Program-made: the position numbers and the translations under genes
From: Methylophilaceae bacterium
GTDB lineage: Bacteria > Pseudomonadota > Gammaproteobacteria > Burkholderiales > Methylophilaceae
Reading direction: 5' to 3'
Assembly (NCBI GenBank): GCA_006844635.1
Contig: SPJO01000109.1
Span: forward strand, 1-27,115
DNA length: 27,115 nucleotides
Notes under the pieces: model-generated
What the model was told of the DNA's origin: nothing
The model's input: the letters and a program-made list of their open reading frames with translations, nothing else
Database searches by the model: none
Shown: positions 1-7,535 of the stretch, piece after piece
How positions within the stretch are numbered: position 1 is the stretch's first letter
Layout: every line of letters starts with the position of its first letter

Positions 1-1
1 A

Positions 2-508
2 GAAAGTGCGGCTGATATTTGTACCGGTAGTGGCTGCCTGGGCGTCTTACTTGCTCACGCCTTCCCGCATGCAGCAGTAGACGTCATCGACATTTCTGAT
101 GATGCCATTGATGTTTGCAATATCAATATTGCAAACTATGGACTAACAAATCAAGTCAATGCAATACAATCAGATATGTTTAGCGCATTAAACGGCAAGG
201 TATACGATTTAATTATCAGCAACCCACCTTATGTCGATGCACCAAGCATGGCACAGCTGCCTGAAGAATATCGCAATGAACCACAGCTAGCACTAGGTAG
301 CGGTACCGATGGTTTAGACCACACACATACCATTTTGCGTGAAGCCGCTGATTATCTAAGCGATGCTGGAGTGCTAATCGTGGAAATTGGGCATAACCGT
401 GAAGCCTTATTGGAAGCCTATCCAAACACACCATTTGTCTGGCTAGATACGAGTGGTGGCGACCAATTTGTGTTCTTGCTGACGAAGGCACACCTGCTAG
501 CCATCTAA
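2..508 (+). CDS. prmB: 50S ribosomal protein L3 glutamine methyltransferase PrmB (3' part)
   Basis: This gene enters from the left edge, so its start is missing; 168 codons remain. The reading frame opens with a class I SAM-binding motif (CTGSGCLGVLLAHA) and then the acidic VDVIDIS strand. The catalytic NPPY signature (SNPPYVDAPSMAQLPEEY) follows; this tetrapeptide is typical of N5-glutamine methyltransferases. The stretch after NPPY (LPEEYRNEPQLALGSGTDGLD) is the PrmB version rather than the PrmC/HemK version, which targets release factors. PrmB modifies a glutamine of ribosomal protein L3 during large-subunit assembly in the cytoplasm. The gene ends 16 bases before the convergent rluB stop, with no obvious terminator between them. 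The missing N-terminal part would be a helical substrate-binding domain. The assignment as PrmB rather than PrmC is inferred from motif context. Confidence 0.9.
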   Translation, partial: ESAADICTGSGCLGVLLAHAFPHAAVDVIDISDDAIDVCNINIANYGLTNQVNAIQSDMFSALNGKVYDLIISNPPYVDAPSMAQLPEEYRNEPQLALGSGTDGLDHTHTILREAADYLSDAGVLIVEIGHNREALLEAYPNTPFVWLDTSGGDQFVFLLTKAHLLAI

Positions 509-524
509 GCAAGCGGTATATCGT

Positions 525-1586
525 TTAACTTCTAATACGACGCTTGCTTGGTTTTCTTTTAGGCCCTTTTGATGCACGTGGCTTACGTGAGTTCGTTTTT
601 GCATGCTTACCGTCACTATCACCGGCTTGGCTTTCTTCATCACGTGCTTTTGGCGGATGATCCAACACCCGCCCTCGACGTTTACGCACCCTTGGTTTAA
701 ACACGGTCGTCGCTTTATCACGCTCTCGTTGACTTAACTGCTTTGGCGGCGCTGTCGGCACCGGCATCTCTGCCCATTCTAGCAGGTCGACCACTTGTTT
801 TTGTTCCAGTTTCAGCATGCTGCCGCGCTTCACTCTTGAAGGTAGTGCGATTGGTCCAAAGCGCACACGCATCAATCGGCTAACAGGCATATTGAATGCT
901 TCAAACAGCCTCCTTACCTCACGGTTACGGCCTTCACGCAGCACCACCTGATACCAATGGTTCGCCCCTTCACCACCTTGTGGGCTGATGGAGTCAAATG
1001 CTGCTGGACCATCTTCTAGCTCGATGCCTTGGGTTAGTTGTAGCAATTGCTCATCATCCAATTCACCAAAAATACGGACTGCGTACTCCCGTTCAACTTC
1101 ATAACGTGGGTGCATAAAGCGGTTCGCCAACTCACCAGAAGTAGTAAAAACCAACAAACCAGACGTATTAATATCCAGCCGCCCAATCGCGACCCATTTA
1201 CCCGTTTTCAAGCGTGGTAATTTATCGAAAACACTCGCGCGGCCTTCTGGATCATCTGCGCTAACAATCTCACCATCTGGTTTATGATAAATCAAGACTT
1301 GTGGTAACTCTGCATCAAATGACAAGCGGACAGGCCGTCCATCCAAACGCACCTCATCATAGCGCGTCACACCAACACCACGTTGTGCTATTTCACCATT
1401 CACAGTCACTCGACCAGTTTCTATTAACTTTTCCATCTCACGACGTGAACCTAAGCCCGCACCCGCTAATAACTTGTGCAAGCGTTGCGTTGGCATTGCA
1501 GGCGCATCGGCTCCATCTAATGGTTGATCAAACGCCTTTCTGGGAGATGTATTTTTTTCTTGCGGTTTTCTAAAAGGACGGGCCAT
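525..1586 (-). CDS. rluB: 23S rRNA pseudouridine synthase RluB
   Basis: Pseudouridine synthase of the RsuA/RluB/RluE/RluF family, expected to isomerise a uridine in helix 80/domain V of 23S rRNA. From the ATG used here the protein has 353 residues. Residues 34-80 form an S4 RNA-binding domain (RLHKLLAGAGLGSRREMEKL). The catalytic motif GRLDINTSGLLVFT lies around 135-148 with Asp138 as the nucleophile, and LREGRNREVRRLF lies around 217-228. The tail from about 283 is very basic, as in many RluB proteins, and probably contacts RNA. The frame can be extended to a TTG five codons upstream (1601); I prefer the ATG at 1586, although neither has a clear ribosome-binding site. It lies 91 bases downstream of scpB, a common betaproteobacterial arrangement. 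Confidence 0.93.
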   Translation of the reverse strand: MARPFRKPQEKNTSPRKAFDQPLDGADAPAMPTQRLHKLLAGAGLGSRREMEKLIETGRVTVNGEIAQRGVGVTRYDEVRLDGRPVRLSFDAELPQVLIYHKPDGEIVSADDPEGRASVFDKLPRLKTGKWVAIGRLDINTSGLLVFTTSGELANRFMHPRYEVEREYAVRIFGELDDEQLLQLTQGIELEDGPAAFDSISPQGGEGANHWYQVVLREGRNREVRRLFEAFNMPVSRLMRVRFGPIALPSRVKRGSMLKLEQKQVVDLLEWAEMPVPTAPPKQLSQRERDKATTVFKPRVRKRRGRVLDHPPKARDEESQAGDSDGKHAKTNSRKPRASKGPKRKPSKRRIRS

Positions 1587-1647
1587 GAAAGCTACTATCA
1601 AATCAATAAGGTTGTGATTTTACAGTAGAAAGGCCTTTTGTTGGGCT

Positions 1648-1662
1648 TTCGCTAACAGCGAA
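1648..1662. repeat. small perfect inverted repeat between scpB and rluB
   Basis: A six-base perfect inverted repeat (TTCGCT / AGCGAA) with a three-base loop sits in the 91-base gap between scpB and rluB. It has no T-run directly after it on either strand, so it is not a convincing terminator. It could be a processing or attenuation hairpin, or chance. Confidence 0.25.
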
Positions 1663-1677
1663 TCGGCCAAAAGTGCA

Positions 1678-2229
1678 TTAAGCGTCGAGTGGCATCCCAG
1701 TTTGACTGAAATCTTCTACCTGAGGCAACTCAGAAAGTGAACGCAAATTCAGGTCATCTAAAAAGTGTTTGGTTGTTGCATACAATGATGGCCGACCCGG
1801 CACTTCTCGCTGTCCAACCACATCAATCCAATCCCGTTCAATTAGCTGGCGCAAAATATTTGGGTTCGCCGCCACACCACGGATATCCTCAATATCTCCT
1901 CTCGTCACAGGCTGACGGTAAGCAATAATGGCCAATGTTTCCATCACCGCACGTGAGTACTTCGGCTGGCGCTCTGGATTCATCCGCGCAATATAACTGC
2001 TTAAATGTGCTTTTGCTTGGAAACGATAACCTGTAGCCACTTGCACTAATTCCATCGTTTTATCTTCCCAGTCTTGCTTGAGCTCATCTAACAACATTCT
2101 GAGCGTCGCACGTTCTACTCGACTTGAAAACAACTTTAGCATATCTTCTAAGCTGAGCGGCTGCCCTGCAGTCAGCAGTGCCGCCTCTAATACCTGTTTC
2201 ATTTCAGCTATCTTATCAAGCTCTTTCAT
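1678..2229 (-). CDS. scpB: segregation and condensation protein B, ScpB
   Basis: ScpB is the winged-helix kleisin-associated subunit (kite protein) that works with Smc and ScpA in chromosome condensation and segregation. The 183-residue length is normal. Family signatures are visible: the N-terminal helix EMKQVLEAALLTAGQPLSLE, the central block MNPERQPKYSRAVMETLAII followed by AYRQPVTRGDIEDIRG, and GRPSLYATTKHFLDDLNL near the C-terminus. The start codon overlaps the scpA stop (ATGA), implying translational coupling so that the two subunits are made in proportion. No Smc gene is in the window; in many proteobacteria it is located elsewhere. Confidence 0.95.
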   Translation of the reverse strand: MKELDKIAEMKQVLEAALLTAGQPLSLEDMLKLFSSRVERATLRMLLDELKQDWEDKTMELVQVATGYRFQAKAHLSSYIARMNPERQPKYSRAVMETLAIIAYRQPVTRGDIEDIRGVAANPNILRQLIERDWIDVVGQREVPGRPSLYATTKHFLDDLNLRSLSELPQVEDFSQTGMPLDA

Positions 2230-3008
2230 TCTGCGTTATTCACCTGCAAATAAATGGTTGAAAAGGCAGCTTGCTGCGTAATCTTAACCAAGCCTTCTTT
2301 TGACAACTCTAAGATGGCTAAGAAATTCACGACAAGCTTTTGTAGATAACCTTCACCATGGTCAAATAATTCCGAAAACTCACACATCCCCTCGCTTTGT
2401 AAACGGCGCAACACGATGCTCATGTGCTCACGGACAGACAATTCTGCACGCCCTAATTTGTGATGTGAATTAAGCTTGGCGCGTTTTAGCACGTTTTTCC
2501 ATGCAGCGACTAAATCATCAACACTCACCTCTGGCGGTTTAATTTCTGCAACATGTTGGTAATAAGCATGGGCTACTTGCAACTCCCCCCCGACTTTAGG
2601 CATCTCATCAAGCTCTTGCGCTGCAAGCTTCATGGCTTCGTATTCCATTAAGCGCCTCACCAGTTCAGCACGTGGATCGTCTTCGTCTTCAACTTCTTCA
2701 GGCTTAGGCAGCAACATCCGCGACTTAATCTCAATCAACATGGCGGACATCAGTAAATAATCAGCGGCTAATTCTAATTTAATCGCCTTCATTTTCTCAA
2801 CATACAACATATATTGATCGGTCAACACAGCCATTTGGATATTGAGAATATCAAGATTATTTTTCCGGATAAGGTAGAGCAACAGGTCTAATGGGCCTTC
2901 GAAAGTTTCTAGGTAAACTTCCAATGCATTGGGCGGAATATATAAGTCCTGTGGCAGCTCACTGAGCGCCTCTCCATTAATCTTAATATCTGTCGTTTCT
3001 AATAACAA
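2226..3008 (-). CDS. scpA: segregation and condensation protein A, ScpA (kleisin)
   Basis: ScpA is the kleisin subunit that bridges Smc heads and recruits ScpB. The N-terminal hallmark VYLETFEGPLDLLLYLIRKN is present at about residues 31-50, followed by DILNIQMAVLTDQY and the LAADYLLMSAMLIEIKSRML helix; the C-terminal winged helix includes VVNFLAILELSKEGLVKI. The 260-residue length is usual. The only start in the open frame before the family core is the TTG at 3008, because an in-frame TGA lies four codons upstream and no ATG occurs until well inside the domain. A weak purine stretch precedes it. The downstream end overlaps scpB by four bases. The exact N-terminus is the only uncertain point. 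Confidence 0.93.
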   Translation of the reverse strand: MLLETTDIKINGEALSELPQDLYIPPNALEVYLETFEGPLDLLLYLIRKNNLDILNIQMAVLTDQYMLYVEKMKAIKLELAADYLLMSAMLIEIKSRMLLPKPEEVEDEDDPRAELVRRLMEYEAMKLAAQELDEMPKVGGELQVAHAYYQHVAEIKPPEVSVDDLVAAWKNVLKRAKLNSHHKLGRAELSVREHMSIVLRRLQSEGMCEFSELFDHGEGYLQKLVVNFLAILELSKEGLVKITQQAAFSTIYLQVNNAE

Positions 3009-3240
3009 AGCGTGTCTTCAGCTCTACTCTCATCTTCGTGAAAAATCTCACGTAACCACATGATATAGCAGTTTTAAGCAACTTAAAACACAAAATATGC
3101 TATTTTTTGCACATTCTAGGAGAATGTCTAATTGAATCAACACATTAACAATAAAATTATTTTAACTATGCCAATATCTGGGAAACTGATGTCTAGCAGC
3201 ATCCCTATTAGAGTATCGTTAGAGTGCTGATTGAAAGTAA
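3009..3240. other. intergenic region upstream of scpA, no gene recognised
   Basis: AT-rich gap between scpA and the terminator of the secreted SRPBCC gene. It should contain the promoter for scpAB on the minus strand, but I see no convincing -35/-10 pair. A 20-codon open frame (2999-3061, minus strand) runs into the scpA start and ends just inside scpA; it has no clear ribosome-binding site. No RNA gene or repeat was recognised. Confidence 0.4.
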
Positions 3241-3265
3241 AAAAGCCACCCTAATGGGTGGCTTT
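3239..3265 (-). terminator. intrinsic terminator of the SRPBCC gene
   Basis: Perfect ten-base stem (3242-3251 with 3256-3265) and a four-base loop. Read on the minus strand the stem runs into six consecutive T, which makes it a textbook factor-independent terminator for the gene ending at 3297. It separates that gene from scpAB transcription. Confidence 0.85.
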
Positions 3266-3296
3266 CATTGTACGGCTATTTATCAAACTAACACAT

Positions 3297-3812
3297 CTAG
3301 TTTGCTTCGATAAACGCTTTCAAACCTGGCAAGCCAGCATCATAAAAAGCTTCCACTTCTTTCACACCATCAGGGTCAGCAAAAAAACGAGCTTTATACA
3401 TAATTTTCGCTTCGTTTTCATTGGCACCAGGTTTTACACGGAAAATAGCGCGATAACCTTTTACATGCATCCCTTCAACGATTTTATATTCATACTTTTT
3501 AATCTTTTCATTTTTCTTAGATTCTTTATGCACTAGCGTACCACCCTCTTTCAAGGTTAGTGTACGGTGCGGTAGTGCTTTACCGTCTTCATCTGTTTTG
3601 GTTTCTACTGCACTTTTTGTCACGGCTGGGTGCCATTGATCAATTGCACCAAAATCTGTGACCACCGCCCATACTTTATCGACAGGGGCCTTCACAACAA
3701 TCTCGCGTTCTACTTTTTCTTGTACTGGCTCAACCGCTGAAACGGCTATTTGACTGACCAATGCCAATTGAGCGGCAACGAATATATAACCTAAAGACTT
3801 CATTAATTTCAT
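3297..3812 (-). CDS. secreted SRPBCC (START-like) family protein, MxaD-like
   Basis: A 171-residue exported protein. Residues 1-26 are a Sec signal peptide (basic MKLMK, hydrophobic core, likely cut after AVSA). The mature part is an SRPBCC/polyketide-cyclase-like ligand-binding fold: VEREIVVKAPVDKVWAVV as first strand and helix, then DFGAIDQWHPAV, a beta-rich middle and a C-terminal helix (GLPGLKAFIEAN). Periplasmic SRPBCC proteins of this size include MxaD, a factor linked to methanol dehydrogenase in methylotrophs; I infer only resemblance, since no methanol dehydrogenase genes are in the window. The start ATG has a good ribosome-binding site (AAGGAAGAG). The gene sits between trpS and scpA but has its own terminator, so it is probably an independent unit. 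The ligand is unknown. Confidence 0.72.
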   Translation of the reverse strand: MKLMKSLGYIFVAAQLALVSQIAVSAVEPVQEKVEREIVVKAPVDKVWAVVTDFGAIDQWHPAVTKSAVETKTDEDGKALPHRTLTLKEGGTLVHKESKKNEKIKKYEYKIVEGMHVKGYRAIFRVKPGANENEAKIMYKARFFADPDGVKEVEAFYDAGLPGLKAFIEAN

Positions 3813-3953
3813 TTCTCTTCCTTGATCTTAATTTAACAAATAAAACTAGCGCAAAGCGCCCTTACATAAAGGCATCCCATTTGGATAAGCCCTATTCTAT
3901 TTAGCATAATTCAGAAACTCATATTTGGATTGGGAAAAAATCCCGAGTTTGAT

Positions 3954-3975
3954 GGCGTGTTTTACTACACACGCC
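3954..3975 (-). terminator. possible hairpin terminator after trpS
   Basis: A perfect seven-base GC-rich stem (3954-3960 with 3969-3975) and an eight-base loop lie just beyond the trpS stop. On the minus strand a T-run occurs only about a dozen bases further on, so intrinsic termination is uncertain; it may instead end a leaky operon or protect the 3' end. Confidence 0.35.
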
Positions 3976-3988
3976 GTAGATACAGCCA

Positions 3989-5191
3989 TTAACTATAATC
4001 TAAGCCCATGGCATCACGCACATCGCGCATGGTCTCACGCGCAAGCTTCCTTGCTTTCTCATTGCCTTCAGCAACAATATTTCTCACCAAGGTTGGGTCC
4101 GCAGCATATTCTTCCGCACGTGCTTGCATCGGTTTCAGCTCTTTCAAAACACCCTCGATAACAGGCTGCTTACATTCGATGCAACCGATAGAGCCTGCTT
4201 TACAACCCGTTTTTACCCAGTCTTGCACATCATTACCTGAGTACACTTCATGCAACTGCCACACCGGGCATTTGGCTGGGTTGCCTGGATCCGTACGCCG
4301 AATACGTGCAGGATCTGTTGGCATCGTCTTAATCTTCTTCGTCACTTCTTCCGCTGGTTCACGCAAAGAAATGGTGTTGTTATAAGACTTAGACATTTTC
4401 TGCCCATCTAAGCCCGGCATTTTTGATGCGGGTGCCAACTTATATTCTGGTTCAACCAAAATAATTTTACCGCCACCCTCAAGGTAGCCAAGCAAACGCT
4501 CGGTATCACCCAAACTCAAGTTTTGTTGCTCTTCTAACATCGCACGTGCAGACTCTAACGCTTGCTCGTCGCCACTTTCTTGATAAGCATTACGCATCTC
4601 TTGGTATAGTTTGCTTTTCTTTTTCCCAAGCTTCTTAATCGCTTCTTGTGCCTTATCTTCAAAGCCAGGCTCTCTACCATATAAGTGGTTGAAACGACGT
4701 GCAATTTCACGCGTAAATTCAATATGAGGAATTTGATCTTCACCAACTGGCACTTGCGTGGCTTTATAAATCAAAATATCCGCACTTTGCAGTAAGGGGT
4801 AACCAAGAAAACCATAGGTTGATAAGTCTTTGCTAGAGAGTTTTTCTTGCTGGTCTTTATAGGTCGGCACACGCTCTAACCAGCTCAATGGCGTCACCAT
4901 CGACAATAAGGTATGTAACTCAGCATGTTCAGGCACTTGTGACTGAATAAAAATAGTCGCGCTAGCTGGATCCACGCCTGCGGCTAGCCAGTCGATGACC
5001 ATTTCCCACACACTCTCTTCAATAATCTCTGGCGAGTCATAGTGGGTAGTCAATGCATGCCAGTCTGCTACAAAGAAAAGGCACTCATGCTCATGTTGCA
5101 AGCGTATCCAATTTTTGAGTACGCCATTGTAATGCCCTAAATGCAAACTACCGGTTGGGCGCATGCCCGATAAAACGCGTTCGACCGCCAT
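3989..5191 (-). CDS. trpS: tryptophanyl-tRNA synthetase, long form with iron-sulfur cysteine motif
   Basis: Class Ic aminoacyl-tRNA synthetase charging tRNA-Trp in the cytoplasm. The HIGH-type motif is SLHLGHYNG (residues 15-23) and the KMSKS motif is GQKMSKSYNN (263-272). At 400 residues it is longer than the E. coli enzyme (334). The extra length is largely an insertion at about 172-258, charged and helical, between the nucleotide-binding core and KMSKS. The C-terminal half carries Cys308, Cys330, Cys337 and Cys340, spaced C-x21-C-x6-C-x2-C. This nearly equals the C-x22-C-x6-C-x2-C motif that binds a [4Fe-4S] cluster in Thermotoga maritima TrpRS, so a cluster near the anticodon-binding region is likely. 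The ATG start has an AGG ribosome-binding site seven bases upstream. The protease gene lies 46 bases upstream on the same strand. Confidence 0.96.
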   Translation of the reverse strand: MAVERVLSGMRPTGSLHLGHYNGVLKNWIRLQHEHECLFFVADWHALTTHYDSPEIIEESVWEMVIDWLAAGVDPASATIFIQSQVPEHAELHTLLSMVTPLSWLERVPTYKDQQEKLSSKDLSTYGFLGYPLLQSADILIYKATQVPVGEDQIPHIEFTREIARRFNHLYGREPGFEDKAQEAIKKLGKKKSKLYQEMRNAYQESGDEQALESARAMLEEQQNLSLGDTERLLGYLEGGGKIILVEPEYKLAPASKMPGLDGQKMSKSYNNTISLREPAEEVTKKIKTMPTDPARIRRTDPGNPAKCPVWQLHEVYSGNDVQDWVKTGCKAGSIGCIECKQPVIEGVLKELKPMQARAEEYAADPTLVRNIVAEGNEKARKLARETMRDVRDAMGLDYS

Positions 5192-5237
5192 GTAATAACC
5201 TAATGTTTAGTGAATGTCGTTATTATACAAATAAATC

Positions 5238-5876
5238 TCAAGCAAAAATGCTTAAAATAATTTGTGCAAAGAAATTGATGATGGGTGAAATAATAGCCCC
5301 CAAAACCCCTGTAAATAATAATACAATGAGGATGATAAAACCATAACGCTCCACTTGCGCTAGCTTCATGGCTAAATCAGTTGGCAAAATACTCACAGCA
5401 ATCCGTCCGCCATCTAAAGGTGGTAAAGGTAATAAATTCAACACCATCAATATTAAGTTAATCGAAATACCCACCCAGCTCATATGTCCAATAAATTGTG
5501 CTGTTGTCGCTGACATACTCTCTGAAAAACTCAATATAAGCGCCCAAAAAATAGCCATGACGAAGTTAGAAGCTGGCCCAGCAGCAGCCACCCATAACAT
5601 ATCTTTTTTCGGATTACGTAAATTAGCAAAATTCACTGGTACGGGCTTAGCCCAACCAAATAGCACACCACCAAGCATCAGCGTCATCGCTGGCAACAAA
5701 ATGGTGCCGATTAAATCAATATGTTTAATCGGATTCAAGGTAATTCGTCCCATGCGCTCAGCAGTCAAATCCCCAAAATATTTCGCTGCATAGCCGTGCG
5801 CCGCCTCATGCACGGTAATGGCAAATATAATTGGCAGTGCTGATACAGCAATTTTTTGTATTAAGGTTAATTCCAT
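5238..5876 (-). CDS. site-2 protease-like M50 family membrane metalloprotease
   Basis: A 212-residue polytopic membrane protein of peptidase family M50, small type without a PDZ domain. The zinc motif HEAAH (His23, Glu24, His27) is in the first membrane segment, and the second motif NLLPLPPLDGGR supplies Asp155 as third zinc ligand. The conserved AAAGPASNF block lies around 97-105, and about five hydrophobic segments are present. This family cleaves substrates inside the membrane; the substrate of this conserved trpS-linked member is not known. The ATG at 5876 is directly preceded by TTG (5879); an AGGTGG ribosome-binding site fits the TTG slightly better, so the product may have one extra residue. 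It lies between yciO and trpS in the minus-strand block. Confidence 0.88.
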   Translation of the reverse strand: MELTLIQKIAVSALPIIFAITVHEAAHGYAAKYFGDLTAERMGRITLNPIKHIDLIGTILLPAMTLMLGGVLFGWAKPVPVNFANLRNPKKDMLWVAAAGPASNFVMAIFWALILSFSESMSATTAQFIGHMSWVGISINLILMVLNLLPLPPLDGGRIAVSILPTDLAMKLAQVERYGFIILIVLLFTGVLGAIISPIINFFAQIILSIFA

Positions 5877-5917
5877 CAAAGTCTATTCCACCTGTTTTAT
5901 CTTGATTTTACTAAACA

Positions 5918-6541
5918 CTACAGCCCAAACGGTGCAGCATCGGCAACGCCTGCTCGAATCAGTTGTGGTGTCTCTTCCGTTAAATCAATCACCGTCGTTG
6001 CTCCCACATGGTGAATATCAGAGTCTATCACCAAATCCAACTGATGCTCGAAACGCTCACGAATATCCCACGCCACGTTCATTGGCGCATCATCTCCTGT
6101 GATCTGTAAGGTCATGCTCAGCATCGGTTCGCCAAGTTCTTCTAATATCGCTTGCACCACTTGATGGTCAGGCACCCGAATGCCCACAGCACTGCGTTTC
6201 GGGTGTTGTAAACGACGAGGCACTTCTCGTGTCGCGTTCAATACAAATGAATACGCGCCAGGCGTATTCGCTTTCAATAATCGATATTGGCTATTATCCA
6301 CTTTGGCATAATTTGCCAACTCACTGAGGTTCCGACAAACCAGCGTAAATAACTGCTTATCACTCACTTGTCGAATTTGTCGGATTTTGTCTTGCGCTGC
6401 TTTAACGCCCAACATGCAACCCAAGGCATAACTGGAGTCTGTCGGATAAGCAATCACACCGCCCTCACGCAGTATTTCAACGGTGTGTTTAACAAGCCTT
6501 GCTTGCGGATTTTCCGCATGAATAACAAAATACTGAGCCAT
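5918..6541 (-). CDS. yciO: YciO/Sua5/YrdC family protein (threonylcarbamoyl-AMP synthase-like)
   Basis: A 207-residue single-domain protein that resembles E. coli YciO almost along its whole length: FVIHAENPQARLVKHTVEIL at the start, GGVIAYPTDSSYALGCMLG, then NTPGAYSFVLNATREVPRRL, VGIRVPDH and TTVIDLTEETPQLIRAGV. The KxR/SxN-type residues of the YrdC fold are partly preserved. YrdC/Sua5 proteins make threonylcarbamoyl-AMP for the t6A modification of tRNA; YciO is a paralogue with weaker or uncertain physiological activity, so I keep the call at family level. It lies 15 bases downstream of the PHP/RNase AM gene, as in E. coli where yciV and yciO are adjacent. The start ATG lacks a strong ribosome-binding site, consistent with translation coupled to the upstream gene. 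Confidence 0.9.
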   Translation of the reverse strand: MAQYFVIHAENPQARLVKHTVEILREGGVIAYPTDSSYALGCMLGVKAAQDKIRQIRQVSDKQLFTLVCRNLSELANYAKVDNSQYRLLKANTPGAYSFVLNATREVPRRLQHPKRSAVGIRVPDHQVVQAILEELGEPMLSMTLQITGDDAPMNVAWDIRERFEHQLDLVIDSDIHHVGATTVIDLTEETPQLIRAGVADAAPFGL

Positions 6542-6556
6542 AACAGTGCAAGCAGT

Positions 6557-7405
6557 CTAATTTAACTGCACCTCATCCCAGCCTTGCCAAACAGGCACAC
6601 AATCTGGCGGTAAATCACAAATACAGCCCATTTCCATATAGGAAACACCTGGCCCATGAAAATCAGACCCTAATGATGATTTTAAGCTAAACCGGTGCGC
6701 AATTTTAGCAAACTGGTCATATTGCGGTGGTGTATGACTGCCAGTAACCACTTCGATTGCCTCACCACCATACTTCCTAAATTCATGCATCAACAAGTGT
6801 GTGTTCACCATGCCTAAGCCATAACGACCTGGATGTGCAATCACAGCCGTGCCACCACTGGCTTTGATTAAACTCACGGCTTGCTCTAGATTCATCCATT
6901 GCTGCTCAACATAACCTGGTTTGCCTTTAACCAAGTACTTTTTAAAGACTGCTTTGACATTTCTGACATGGCCTGCCTCGACTAAAAAACGGGCAAAGTG
7001 GCTGCGCGTGATAATACTATTCCCCGCGATACTCTGCGCGCCCTCAAAAGCCCCTTCGATACCGACCGCTTCTAATGCATCCCCCATCATTTTTGCACGC
7101 TCTAAACGGCTTTGGCGTACTGAATCAAGGGCCTCTTTTAATGGCGCATAGTCAGGATCAATTCTAAGGCCCACAATATGTAAGGTCCATTTTTTCCACG
7201 TTACTGAAATCTCTGCGCCATTAATAAACGTCATGCCTAAAGGCTCTGCTGCTGCTCTTGCTGCTTTCAAACCCGCGACGTCATCGTGATCAGTTAATGC
7301 CAACACCTTCACACCTTGCTTGTGCGCATGCGCAACCAACTCCTCTGGCGAATATAATCCGTCAGAAATGGTAGAATGACAATGTAAATCGATTGTGGCG
7401 GCCAT
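6557..7405 (-). CDS. rnm: PHP-domain phosphoesterase, RNase AM (YciV/TrpH) type
   Basis: A 282-residue PHP-domain metal-dependent phosphoesterase. Metal ligands are visible in order: HCHS (His8, His10), TDHDD (Asp39, His40), GAEIS (Glu65), HIVG (His76), RSHFA (His136), AHPGRY (His191) and GSDFHGPG (Asp248, His250). Length and motif spacing match E. coli YciV, known as RNase AM, a 5'-3' exoribonuclease that matures 5' ends of rRNAs and also hydrolyses 3',5'-bisphosphonucleotides. Its position directly upstream of yciO, as in E. coli, supports this. The start ATG has no marked ribosome-binding site. It is the first gene of the minus-strand block, divergent from yciB with 130 bases between. Confidence 0.9.
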   Translation of the reverse strand: MAATIDLHCHSTISDGLYSPEELVAHAHKQGVKVLALTDHDDVAGLKAARAAAEPLGMTFINGAEISVTWKKWTLHIVGLRIDPDYAPLKEALDSVRQSRLERAKMMGDALEAVGIEGAFEGAQSIAGNSIITRSHFARFLVEAGHVRNVKAVFKKYLVKGKPGYVEQQWMNLEQAVSLIKASGGTAVIAHPGRYGLGMVNTHLLMHEFRKYGGEAIEVVTGSHTPPQYDQFAKIAHRFSLKSSLGSDFHGPGVSYMEMGCICDLPPDCVPVWQGWDEVQLN

Positions 7406-7471
7406 AGATAAAATTAACGTATAAAGATAAGTTGCAGCATTCTAACAAAATATGCATGACGTTAATATGTA

Positions 7472-7495
7472 TATAATGCCACCTAAACAGCTGTT
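7472..7495 (+). promoter_or_regulatory. candidate promoter and palindrome upstream of yciB
   Basis: A consensus -10 box TATAAT lies at 7472-7477, with no good -35 box at standard distance. A perfect ten-base palindrome AACAGCTGTT at 7486-7495 starts where transcription would begin, a position suited to an operator or a start-site element. The divergent rnm gene may use a TAGAAT box on the minus strand (7439-7444). These are sequence-only calls. Confidence 0.4.
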
Positions 7496-7535
7496 AATGC
7501 AGTTATTAATGATAAAAGAGAGTTAAAAAGTACGC

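Noticed and set aside
3813..3988. A small gene or riboswitch between trpS and the SRPBCC gene
   Set aside because: The 176 bases show only a modest hairpin near the trpS end and a ribosome-binding site; no conserved aptamer pattern was recognised.
5368..5793. 141-residue plus-strand open frame inside the M50 protease gene
   Set aside because: It is the mirror of a gene with intact zinc motifs on the other strand; its translation has no membrane or domain logic.
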